DNA of 64,000 bases. It comes from Alphaproteobacteria bacterium. GTDB taxonomy: Bacteria > Pseudomonadota > Alphaproteobacteria > UBA1280 > UBA6503. A model generated the notes under the pieces. It had not been told where the DNA came from. It was given only the letters and a program-made list of their open reading frames with translations, and did not search any database. The position numbers and the translations under genes are program-made. Positions 8,850 to 16,616 of the stretch are shown here, piece by piece (the first letter of the stretch is position 1; each line of letters starts with the position of its first letter). The stretch spans positions 1-64,000 of the forward strand of contig JAJFIW010000023.1 in NCBI GenBank assembly GCA_021774615.1. Reading direction: 5' to 3'.

Positions 8850-9542
8850 ATGTCGAAACGCAAATACCGTCAACAAGATAATCTTGTTAAGCTTATCCGT
8901 GAAGAAGAGCAAGGCTATGTTAAGAATGTCCGCCCAATTACCCCAGCCCAAGCCGATTTCCTTTCCGCTATTGACAGCCACACCGTCGCTATTGGTGCAG
9001 GGCCTGCTGGTACTGGTAAAACTTATTTAGCATGTATTAAAGCTGTAGAAGGGTTAAAGGCACAAGACTATAACCGTATTATTATTACTCGCCCTGCATT
9101 GTCTGCTGGTAGCGAGAACTTAGGTTTCCTGCCGGGTAGTATCGAAAATAAGCTAGACCCATTTTTGCGCCCTTGTATGCAAGTACTAGGCGAACGTATG
9201 GGGCAACAAAAGGTTAAAAAATATTTGCAAGAAGGGGTTATCGAGTTTGTAAGCTTTGCTCATATGCGGGGGCGTACTTTCCACAATGCTTTTATTATTG
9301 CTGATGAAGTACAAAATGTAAGTGTTGACGGCATGAAAATGCTTTTAACCAGGATTGGCTTTAATAGCAAAATGGTTCTATGTGGTGATGTTACCCAAAG
9401 TGACTTACCAAAAGGCGAAATTAATGGCCTTGCTGATGCCATACAACGCTTTAAAAGCCTAGAGCATGTAGGAATTACCGAGTTTTCAGATAAAGACGTA
9501 GTGCGTAGTGAGGTAGTGTCAGAACTACTAAGTTGCTATTAA
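8850..9542 (+). CDS. Short PhoH-like ATPase
   Basis: A 230-residue P-loop protein of the PhoH family. Walker A is GPAGTGKT (about residues 51-58), the Walker B-like segment is IIADEVQNV (about 149-157), and MVLCGDVTQSDLP is the conserved sensor region. It lacks the N-terminal extension of the chromosomal PhoH that usually sits by ybeY (about 320-350 residues), so it resembles the compact phage-type PhoH. The biochemical role of the family is poorly defined (RNA-linked ATPase or helicase-like). GGGAG lies upstream of the ATG. An HNH endonuclease gene follows 160 bases later. Confidence 0.88.
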   Translation: MSKRKYRQQDNLVKLIREEEQGYVKNVRPITPAQADFLSAIDSHTVAIGAGPAGTGKTYLACIKAVEGLKAQDYNRIIITRPALSAGSENLGFLPGSIENKLDPFLRPCMQVLGERMGQQKVKKYLQEGVIEFVSFAHMRGRTFHNAFIIADEVQNVSVDGMKMLLTRIGFNSKMVLCGDVTQSDLPKGEINGLADAIQRFKSLEHVGITEFSDKDVVRSEVVSELLSCY

Positions 9543-9704
9543 AAAGGGAGTTGTTCAGTAAAAACTTGTGCTATTTAACATAAGATAAGGTAGAGGCATG
9601 GGGTTTCCTATGCCCGCCTATAAAAACAGGAGGATACGGTATTCAACAGCATCGTCACCATACCAAGTAGGCCTGTACTACTGCTAAATGCGGATTATCA
9701 GCCG

Positions 9705-10220
9705 TTGAGCTATTTCCCGCTGTCGATAGTATCGTGGAAAGAGGCTATTAAAGCACTGTTCTTAGACAGGGTTAATCTGGTTGCCGAATACCAAGAACTT
9801 ATCCACTCGCCGAGCATATCTATGCGTATCCCGAGTGTGGTTGCACTTAAAGAATATGTTGTACCGCAAAAAAACCCACCATTTAACCGCTTTAACCTGT
9901 ATTTGCGTGACGGATTTTCCTGCCAATACTGTGGCGAAGAGGGGCGGATTGCTGGTTTCCGCGAGGGCGCAGCTCTTACACTAGACCATGTAACCCCAAA
10001 AAGCAGGGGTGGGCATTTAACTTGGCTAAATACTGTAGCGGCTTGTAGCAGTTGTAACCTTAAAAAAGCAGACAAAACCCCCCAAGAAGCAGGCATGCCA
10101 CTACGCCGAAAACCCTTTGTCCCCAGCCAATATAACCTAAAACGAATTGCCAAAGACTACCCCATAAAGTCGCTCCACGAAACATGGCTAACCTTTTTGG
10201 GTATCGAAGAAGACTCTTAA
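9705..10220 (+). CDS. HNH endonuclease with unresolved start codon
   Basis: A nuclease of the HNH fold. It has a zinc-type CQYC pair, the LDHVTPKSRGG core with the catalytic His, and CSSCN. It matches the roughly 180-residue family whose members begin near LLLNADYQPLSYFPLS and share AIKALFLDRVN and FNLYLRDGFSCQYC. The coordinates use the first conventional start, a TTG at 9705, but that TTG is the Leu in the conserved QPLSY segment. The conserved N-terminus (VLLLNADYQP) is encoded just upstream in the same frame, which is open back to 9624 with no ATG, GTG or TTG. AGGAGG lies at 9628-9633, so a rare start (ATA, ATC or similar) or a frameshift is likely. The biological target is unknown. Confidence 0.8.
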   Translation: MSYFPLSIVSWKEAIKALFLDRVNLVAEYQELIHSPSISMRIPSVVALKEYVVPQKNPPFNRFNLYLRDGFSCQYCGEEGRIAGFREGAALTLDHVTPKSRGGHLTWLNTVAACSSCNLKKADKTPQEAGMPLRRKPFVPSQYNLKRIAKDYPIKSLHETWLTFLGIEEDS

Positions 10221-10334
10221 ATATGAATTGATATTTTTCTATAGTAGGGGTTGATATAGCTAATTAGCTGTATTATATGGATTGATGTAGTAACTTTATC
10301 TTTATTTTTTCCTTTACCTTAAAAGGTACACATT

Positions 10335-10706
10335 ATGAACTTCATAAAAAAACTATTTCTACTCATGTCCTTTCTTCTAAAAAATGATTATGAGAGAATC
10401 GTGTTCTCCCGAGAGAAGAAAAATAAACGGCAGAAAGATGTTTTCGAAAGCTTTGTCTTTGACTTAATAGAGCAGGCAAAATTAAGTGAATGTGGTATCG
10501 TACAAGTGCCAATTCCGGCAGATATTTGTACGGCATTAAAGAGCGACGGAAACGGTCGAAATAAGAATTATTTGTATAGTATCTTTGCTAAATATGGAAT
10601 TCCAGATGGAAAAATAACTATGGATGTTGAGAAAGGTCTTGTAGAAGTCGACTTCCGTACTAAGGAAGAAAAACGAGCTAATGCCCATTTTGTGGGAGTT
10701 ATCTAA
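10335..10706 (+). CDS. Hypothetical protein, 123 residues
   Basis: Not recognised. The N-terminus NFIKKLFLLMSFLL is hydrophobic and could be a short membrane anchor or simply a buried helix. The rest is mixed charged, with a predicted helix-turn region around LYSIFAKYGIPDGKITMDVE and a Lys/Glu-rich C-terminus. The ATG follows an A-rich stretch with AAAGGT as weak ribosome-binding site. The gene has its own long terminator hairpin at 10722-10766, so it is probably monocistronic. Confidence 0.55.
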   Translation: MNFIKKLFLLMSFLLKNDYERIVFSREKKNKRQKDVFESFVFDLIEQAKLSECGIVQVPIPADICTALKSDGNGRNKNYLYSIFAKYGIPDGKITMDVEKGLVEVDFRTKEEKRANAHFVGVI

Positions 10707-10721
10707 TTAGCGTGATAAGTT

Positions 10722-10766
10722 AAAAAGTAAAGCTGTCTTCTTTTAAAGAAGGCAGCTTTACTTTTT
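10722..10766. terminator. Bidirectional terminator hairpin between convergent genes
   Basis: A 19-bp stem (10722-10740 with 10748-10766, one T-G pair inside) closes a seven-base loop, with A runs on the left and T runs on the right. It therefore works for the plus-strand hypothetical gene and the minus-strand permease gene, whose stop codon lies inside the right arm at 10758-10760. Confidence 0.85.
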
Positions 10767-11597
10767 GCTAAGCCGTGGGTCGAGCACATCACGTAGCCCT
10801 TCGCCAAGGAGGTTATAGCCTAGAACTGTTAGCAAAATAGCGAACCCGGGGAAGAAGCTTAGCCACCATGCAATCTCGATATTGGCTTTGCCGTCGGTGA
10901 GGATATTCCCCCAACTGGCATTAGGTGGTTGTACGCCAATCCCTAAAAATGATAGGCCACTTTCAACCAGAATAGCGGCGGCAATCCCGAGGGTAATGTT
11001 TACCCAAATTGGGCTCATGGCATTGGGGAGCATGTAGCGCCATATCATCCTAGTTGTAGATACCCCTTGAGTTTCGGCAGCCATAATAAATTCTTGATTA
11101 CGCAGGCGTAGAAACTCGGCACGGATAAGGCGGGTTACGCCCATCCAGCTAGTAAGGCCAATAACAATCATGATGTTGTAAATAGAAGGTTCTAAAAATG
11201 CGATAACCGCCAAAATAAGAAAGAACGATGGAAATGCCAACATTACATCAACAAAGCGCATTACTATAGCATCTGTTTTTCCGCCATAGAACCCTGCAAT
11301 TGCACCAAAAAATATCCCAATAGCAGACGATATCCCCACTGCAACAAAACCAACCAAAAGCGATATCTGCGCGCCATACAACATCCGCGAGAACACATCT
11401 CGACCACGGTCGTCTGTACCCATAAAATGCTCGGCTGATGGTGGTAGTAGCATTCGGGTATAGTCAATATCGTTAGGGTCGAATGGTGCAATGGTTGGTG
11501 CTAGTATGGCAAAAGTTGCCATAATTAAAACAATAATTAAGCCACTTAAAGCTAATTTATTACTTAAAAGTTTGCTGGTAAGTGTATGGTTTGCCAT
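10758..11597 (-). CDS. Peptide-type ABC transporter permease (DppC/OppC family)
   Basis: The second inner-membrane permease of a peptide/nickel-class importer, 279 residues. It has about six membrane helices, the N-terminal DPNDIDYTRMLLPPS and HFMGTDDRGRDVFSRMLYGA segments typical of DppC, and an ATPase-contact loop around MAAETQGVSTTRMIWRYMLPN. The ATG overlaps the stop of the partner permease (TAATG arrangement at 11595-11599), indicating translational coupling. No ATPase subunits (DppD/DppF) are present here and must be supplied from elsewhere. Confidence 0.93.
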   Translation of the reverse strand: MANHTLTSKLLSNKLALSGLIIVLIMATFAILAPTIAPFDPNDIDYTRMLLPPSAEHFMGTDDRGRDVFSRMLYGAQISLLVGFVAVGISSAIGIFFGAIAGFYGGKTDAIVMRFVDVMLAFPSFFLILAVIAFLEPSIYNIMIVIGLTSWMGVTRLIRAEFLRLRNQEFIMAAETQGVSTTRMIWRYMLPNAMSPIWVNITLGIAAAILVESGLSFLGIGVQPPNASWGNILTDGKANIEIAWWLSFFPGFAILLTVLGYNLLGEGLRDVLDPRLSKK

Positions 11598-12580
11598 TAG
11601 TTTTGCCCACCATATCTAATCCGTGGGTCGGCAAGGCCGTAGGCAACGTCAGCAATTAAATTACCTACTAAAGTTAGCAGTGCCCCAATTGTTAGTACGC
11701 CCATAATAAGTGGGTAGTCGCGCATCATGACTGCTTCAAAAAATAGTTTACCCATCCCGGGGATAGAGAATAAACTTTCAAAAATAACTGAGCCACCAAT
11801 TAACCCCGGGACTGATAAACCTAAAATAGTAATAACAGGTAGCAGTGCATTGCGCAGCGCATGTTTATAGAAAATAGTATTTTCGGGTACACCTTTAGCC
11901 CGAGCTGTGGTGATATAATCTTGGCGTACAACGTCTAGCATACTCGAGCGCATATAGCGGCTCATCCCTGCGAGCGAACCTAGTACACCAATTAGAATAG
12001 GTGCTGCTAAGTGGTGCGCCCAGTCGAGTAGTTGTTTCCAAAATGGCCAGTCCTCAGCGCCGTAGCTAGCAATCCCCGATATGGGTATCCAGCCTAGTTG
12101 CACACCAAAGAAAATCATTGCGAGTAGGCCAATCCAAAACCCTGGTGCTGCAAAACCAATAAATACCAGCACAGTCATCGAGCGGTCAAATGGGCTGTCT
12201 TGCCATCGAGCAGAGGCAACCCCAATCGGGATTGCAACTAGCATAACCAAAACTAATCCAATAATGTTCATCCATAGGGTAACAGGTAAACGTTCGGCAA
12301 TTTTGTCGATAACCAAACGCCCATCAGGGTGGAAGGAATGGCCAAAGTCTAGCACTGCCATATCTTTTAGCCACAGCCAGTATTGCATATACATTGGTTT
12401 GTCTAGGTTATAGTGCGCACGTAGCTTTGCAATGGCTTCGGCACTAACGTTGGGGTCCATTGCCATGTCCATTGTTACAGGCTCGCCCGGGGCAAGTTGG
12501 ATAACCAAAAAGCTCACCAATGTAATACCAAGCAATAGCGGTATCATACTAAACAGGCGGGCAATAAGGTACTTAAGCAT
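11597..12580 (-). CDS. Peptide-type ABC transporter permease (DppB/OppB family)
   Basis: A 327-residue inner-membrane permease with the usual N-terminal helix (LIARLFSMIPLLLGITLVSF), LAPGEPV, and the ATPase-contact loop near TARAKGVPENTIFYKHALRN. The C-terminus ADVAYGLADPRIRYG is typical of DppB. The start codon abuts the structured repeat at 12581-12730, and the ribosome-binding site (AGGATAGG) lies inside that repeat's outer stem. This suggests output of the permease relative to the upstream binding protein depends on the fold. Confidence 0.94.
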   Translation of the reverse strand: MLKYLIARLFSMIPLLLGITLVSFLVIQLAPGEPVTMDMAMDPNVSAEAIAKLRAHYNLDKPMYMQYWLWLKDMAVLDFGHSFHPDGRLVIDKIAERLPVTLWMNIIGLVLVMLVAIPIGVASARWQDSPFDRSMTVLVFIGFAAPGFWIGLLAMIFFGVQLGWIPISGIASYGAEDWPFWKQLLDWAHHLAAPILIGVLGSLAGMSRYMRSSMLDVVRQDYITTARAKGVPENTIFYKHALRNALLPVITILGLSVPGLIGGSVIFESLFSIPGMGKLFFEAVMMRDYPLIMGVLTIGALLTLVGNLIADVAYGLADPRIRYGGQN

Positions 12581-12730
12581 TTAACCTATCCTGAAATTAT
12601 TTATTTAGGCAATTTTTTACACTTTTGCCTTGTTCAAGTATTAGTTTATACTCTACGCAAGGCAAAAGTGCAAAAACTTATCCTAAACCAGCATGTAAAC
12701 ATGCTTTAAATTAATTCCACGATAGGTTAA
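12581..12730. repeat. Structured dispersed repeat, copy A
   Basis: This 150-bp element fills almost the whole gap between the binding-protein stop and the permease start. Its 121-bp core (12596-12716) is identical at 116 positions to copy B (21614-21734). Stems visible: an outer stem 12581-12599 with 12712-12730 (17 of 19 pairs), a long hairpin 12614-12632 with 12658-12676 (one mismatch) capped by AGTAT/ATACT (12637-12641 with 12648-12652), and a small hairpin AGCATG/CATGCT within 12690-12705. No coding potential is seen. It has the size and layout of ERIC-type or miniature palindromic elements but is not one I recognise. Confidence 0.85.
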
Positions 12731-12734
12731 TTAT

Positions 12735-14375
12735 TTATTCCAGCAAAGTTGTAGTGTTATAGAGGCGTTGGTTTTGTGGTATGTACCATTTTTCAAAGTT
12801 ATGGCTAATACCAGCAGGTGCTGGCTCTATCCCTTTAAAACGCTTATGAATGGCTATAAGGCTATAGGGAGTATATAGGAACAAATATGGTTGCTCTTCG
12901 TGGAGTATTTCTTGAAAACGCCATAGTGCCTTTGCTCGTTCATCTTTATTAAAGGTAGAGCGAGCTTGCTCGATAAGTTTATCAGACTCTTTATTATTAA
13001 ACCCTACAAAATTAAATTCCCGTGAGCCTGTTTTGCTCGAGTGCCAAACATCGTATGGGTCGGGCTCGGGTGGGAGTGTCCAGCCAAGGATAACTGCGTC
13101 AAAGTCACGCTGGTGGATGGTGTTCTCGATAAATGTTGCCCATTCTTGGACACGGATTTTCATGTCTACACCAATTTTTTTGAATGCTTGCTGCATAATT
13201 TCGGCAGTTTTAATCCGTTGGTCATTGCCTTGGTTTGTAACTAGAGTAAAGCTAAAGGCATTGCCGTCTTTATCAAGGATGCCGTCGTTGTTGCTGTCAA
13301 TCCAACCTGCTTGTGTTAAAAGCTGTTTTGCTTTCTCTAGATCTTCAGGGTAGGGGGTTAGGTTTGGGTTTTCGGCCCATGTGTCGGGCATAAATGGTCC
13401 GAATGATGCCACCCCATGCCCCATTAAAATACCGTTAATAATGGTTTGGCGTGGTGTAGCATAGCTTAACGCTTGGCGTACTTTTTTGTCGGCAAACATT
13501 GGTCGGCTTAGGTTAAAGCCCATATATACATAGCTGCGCCCCATATAGCGGTATTTTGCATAGCGTTTTACAAAGTCTTCGCCACCTGTAAGGCGTTCGT
13601 ACTGGATTGGCTTTAACCCCATAGAGTCGATAGTACCTTTACGTAGAGCCAAAAACTGGGCATCAAGGTCGGTGATTAGGCGGTTACGTAGTAACTCTAT
13701 GTAAGGCTTGCCATTAAAGTGGCTAGGGTTTTCGATAAGTTGTACTTCGCTACCACGCTTCCATTGGTGTAGTTTATAAGTTCCTGTACCAAGTGGAGTT
13801 TCTTTAAGTGCAGAGGTGTTAATGTCTTCAGATTCAGCAATTTTATGTGCTGGTAAAATAGATAATTGCGCCCATGACGCTAAAGCAGGGGCAAAGGGTT
13901 TATCGTAAGTTACAGTAAAGGTGTAGTCGTCACTAGCATTGCTGGTCTTAACTATTGTGTATTTTTCAGCGTATGGAGTACGAGTATTAGGGTTGGTAAT
14001 TGTAGCAAACGTTGTTGCAACGTCTTTACTGGTAAAAGGCATGCCATCAGCCCATGCAATGTCTTTGCGCAGCTTAAATGTTATAGTTAGACCATCTTCA
14101 GAAACATCCCAGCTTTCAGCTAGGTCTGGAGCAAGGTTAAGGTCTTTGTCGTACTTAATTAAACTGTTATAGATATGCCCTGTTACTTCAGACGACGCAG
14201 AGTCACCAGCTAACCATGGGATAAGGTTCGATGGCTCGCCAATACTTGCAGATACATAAACTCCACCATCAGCAGCTTTACCTACTGCATCATAATTGGT
14301 TTCATCTTTGTCGGTATTGTTGCTGCAGGCTGCCAGTAGTATGCATGTAGCACCTAATAAAATATTTTTTATCAA
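12735..14375 (-). CDS. Peptide-binding lipoprotein of an ABC importer (SBP_bac_5 family)
   Basis: A 546-residue extracytoplasmic solute-binding protein. The lipobox LLAAC (Cys17) follows a short signal peptide, so it is a membrane-anchored lipoprotein. Family features include WDVSEDGLTITFKLRKDIAWADG and the later VRQALSYATPRQTIINGILMGHG segment. It captures oligopeptides or related ligands for the two permeases downstream. Its start overlaps the end of the CBS-domain gene by 4 bases. About 150 bases of structured repeat separate it from the permease genes. Confidence 0.92.
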   Translation of the reverse strand: MIKNILLGATCILLAACSNNTDKDETNYDAVGKAADGGVYVSASIGEPSNLIPWLAGDSASSEVTGHIYNSLIKYDKDLNLAPDLAESWDVSEDGLTITFKLRKDIAWADGMPFTSKDVATTFATITNPNTRTPYAEKYTIVKTSNASDDYTFTVTYDKPFAPALASWAQLSILPAHKIAESEDINTSALKETPLGTGTYKLHQWKRGSEVQLIENPSHFNGKPYIELLRNRLITDLDAQFLALRKGTIDSMGLKPIQYERLTGGEDFVKRYAKYRYMGRSYVYMGFNLSRPMFADKKVRQALSYATPRQTIINGILMGHGVASFGPFMPDTWAENPNLTPYPEDLEKAKQLLTQAGWIDSNNDGILDKDGNAFSFTLVTNQGNDQRIKTAEIMQQAFKKIGVDMKIRVQEWATFIENTIHQRDFDAVILGWTLPPEPDPYDVWHSSKTGSREFNFVGFNNKESDKLIEQARSTFNKDERAKALWRFQEILHEEQPYLFLYTPYSLIAIHKRFKGIEPAPAGISHNFEKWYIPQNQRLYNTTTLLE

Positions 14376-15673
14376 TTCTTTTTCTCTTTTTTATTTGGGA
14401 GCTCTTGCGGCTCTTTTGGGGTAACCCGTACTTTAGTAATTGCTTGGCGGCGCTTTGCTAGTACTTCGAACAAGTAGCCTTCAATATTTAGTTTGTCGCC
14501 AAGGTTGGGGATGCTTTCTGCATTTTCAATCATCAACCCACCAATGGTAATGGCTTCATCATCTGGTAAGTCCCAGTCAAGCTCACGGTTTGCGTCACGT
14601 AGTGCGAACGAGCCCGACATAATCACGCTACCATCTTTCTGGAGAACAAAATCAAACTGGATTTCATCGTGTTCGTCTTCAATTTCTCCTACGATTTCTT
14701 CTAGGATATCTTCTAGAGTAATCATCCCCATAATGTCGCCGTATTCGTCAATAACTAGGCCCATATGTTTTCTTTGGCGGCGGAATTCGACCAATTGATC
14801 TGATACAATCGCTTGCTCGGGTACAAAATAAGGTGGCTGCATAATATCTTTAATAGAGAAACTCTTATTTTTTTGCTGGCTCTCTTTGTAAGATCGGTAA
14901 AAATCCTTAACGTGGATAACACCAATAATATTATCGGGGTTATCTTCCCATATTGGAAGGCGTGAATGGGTAGAGGTCGAAATAGCGTCGTATTGCTCTT
15001 CGGTTGATAGGTTTACATCAATACTATTAACTTTTGAACGGTGAGTCATAATTTCCTCTACCGTAAGGACGTCAAGTTCGAGGATACTGTCTAGCATGCG
15101 TCGTTCAGATTTCTCAAGTATTCCGTGGTGTACACCAAGGCCAATGGCGCCACGTACGTCTTCCTCACCAAAGTTAGGCTCATTTTCTTTGCCGCCTAGA
15201 CCTATCATGAAAATAAGTGCTCGGGTAATTATACGGATAAGTGCTGTAAAAGGGCGAGATATTTTTATTAGTAATAATAATGGCAGGCTATATAGCATCG
15301 CCATTGTTTCAGGGTGGCGAGCAGCTAGTGTTTTAGGGAGCACTTCAGCAAAAATAAGTACGATAAAAGTCATGCCTAAGGTTGCATAAGCAAGGCCTGC
15401 TGTCCCGAACATATCGAGCATTAACTTTGTTGCAAGTGCACTTGCTGCAATATTAACTAGGTTATTGCCTAAAAGTAATGTTGCTAGCAGAGTTTCTGGG
15501 TCTTCTAGCATTTTACTTACACGTTTTGCCGCATTTTTACCTTGTTTTTCGTAGGTATGGAGTTTTGGTTTGCTTGATGCCATAAGTGCTGTTTCCGAGC
15601 TCGAGAAAAAAGCAGAAAGAACTATTAAACCACTAATAGCTGTTAAATGAGTATAAAGAATTTCGGTTTCCAT
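14372..15673 (-). CDS. CorC/HlyC-type membrane protein with CNNM and CBS domains
   Basis: A 433-residue protein. A CNNM/DUF21 transmembrane domain (about 1-190, with SAFFSSSETALMASS and LLLGNNLVNIAASALAT), a CBS pair (about 205-335, with IMTHRSKVNSID and GLVIDEYGDIMGMITLEDILEEIVGEI), and a C-terminal CorC-HlyC domain (about 345-425). Relatives take part in magnesium or cobalt homeostasis; the older name hemolysin is misleading. It lies 18 bases after an unknown gene and overlaps the binding-protein gene, so it seems to be read through into the importer operon. Confidence 0.93.
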   Translation of the reverse strand: METEILYTHLTAISGLIVLSAFFSSSETALMASSKPKLHTYEKQGKNAAKRVSKMLEDPETLLATLLLGNNLVNIAASALATKLMLDMFGTAGLAYATLGMTFIVLIFAEVLPKTLAARHPETMAMLYSLPLLLLIKISRPFTALIRIITRALIFMIGLGGKENEPNFGEEDVRGAIGLGVHHGILEKSERRMLDSILELDVLTVEEIMTHRSKVNSIDVNLSTEEQYDAISTSTHSRLPIWEDNPDNIIGVIHVKDFYRSYKESQQKNKSFSIKDIMQPPYFVPEQAIVSDQLVEFRRQRKHMGLVIDEYGDIMGMITLEDILEEIVGEIEDEHDEIQFDFVLQKDGSVIMSGSFALRDANRELDWDLPDDEAITIGGLMIENAESIPNLGDKLNIEGYLFEVLAKRRQAITKVRVTPKEPQELPNKKEKKN

Positions 15674-15691
15674 TAAGAGTACTAGCCTAGT

Positions 15692-16198
15692 TTAAGATTG
15701 TTGTAGAATTATTTTATCAGGAGTTGTGCGAGATGCCACCACATGTTTGCGGTAAACGTGCTTCATAGATGGCGGAATCATGTCTTTACTGTCTAGCCAT
15801 AGGAGTGCGGCATCTTTTATACGTTCTCGTATCCACCCGCCAGCAAAACCTTTATTAAATAAACTAGTAAGATCTTGCATCTCTTTAGTATTATCTAAAA
15901 TATTTTTTATTTCGGACTTTTCGGGGGTAGTTAAACGATGAAATGCTGGTGTTTGCTGCATCTCAGTTAGAAAATTGTTCGATAAAGGGGTTATAACATG
16001 CCAGTGGTTATTGTCGTCACCATCTTTAATACTAGAGGTGGCGGCATCCCCTTTCTGTTCTTGTATAATATTGTTGGTGCGGCTATTTAATAGCCAACGC
16101 CCTTGATGATTACTACCACAAAGAGCAACAAGGATATCGTCTATATCAAACTTGTGGTCGTATAAAAGTGCTGTGAACTGGTCTAACTCTGTTTCCAT
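15692..16198 (-). CDS. Hypothetical protein, 168 residues
   Basis: Not recognised. It is a soluble, acidic, helix-rich sequence without signal peptide or membrane segment. A possible domain core is WLLNSRTNNII followed by a polar loop rich in Asp and Asn, then a helical half with IKNILDNTKEMQDLTSLFNKGFAGGWI. It sits 8 bases after a small membrane protein gene and 18 bases before the CBS-domain gene, so it is part of the same minus-strand transcription unit. Confidence 0.6.
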   Translation of the reverse strand: METELDQFTALLYDHKFDIDDILVALCGSNHQGRWLLNSRTNNIIQEQKGDAATSSIKDGDDNNHWHVITPLSNNFLTEMQQTPAFHRLTTPEKSEIKNILDNTKEMQDLTSLFNKGFAGGWIRERIKDAALLWLDSKDMIPPSMKHVYRKHVVASRTTPDKIILQQS

Positions 16199-16206
16199 AA
16201 TGTTTA

Positions 16207-16428
16207 TTATTTAGCCAAAGTCTGAGTAAATGATTGTTGTGGGGCTGCTGCTGTAATGCCTGCATCATCTTCAGGGGATTTCTCTATGCTGTTGCCCTTT
16301 TGTTTAGGAACAGGTGTAATAGAGTTAAACTCCATCTCTAATTTTTCAGGGTGGTGTGTTACAATATATAATAAAGCTAGCAAGCCGATGATACTTAGGC
16401 CAATTAGCATAAAGGCAATAGAAAGCAT
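16207..16428 (-). CDS. Small single-pass membrane protein, 73 residues
   Basis: The N-terminal 26 residues form one membrane helix (LSIAFMLIGLSIIGLLALLY). A short polar tail rich in Pro, Lys and Ala follows, presumably on one face of the inner membrane. AAGGAG lies 7 bases before the ATG, a good Shine-Dalgarno. It is probably the first gene of the minus-strand operon running to 10758. Function is unknown. Confidence 0.65.
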   Translation of the reverse strand: MLSIAFMLIGLSIIGLLALLYIVTHHPEKLEMEFNSITPVPKQKGNSIEKSPEDDAGITAAAPQQSFTQTLAK

Positions 16429-16616
16429 AAATTATCTCCTTATCATGTATAACATCTCTATTATGACATATTTTAGCTGAGTTGTTGTATGATTTTGCCA
16501 TATAGTGTAAAAAAAAGTTTCATAGGCTTGAAGTATTCGAGATTTATCATTATTGTAAAGTCCACAGGTGGTTAATCCTAAAAACAATATGCCTACAATT
16601 TAGAGAGACTAGATGA

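Noticed and set aside
8850-10220. Prophage remnant
   Set aside because: PhoH and HNH alone do not make a prophage. No integrase, capsid, terminase or attachment repeat was seen; XerD at 18519 is the housekeeping recombinase.
12581-12734. Riboswitch for the peptide importer
   Set aside because: The same fold occurs at an unrelated site with 96% core identity, which fits a dispersed repeat better than a ligand sensor.
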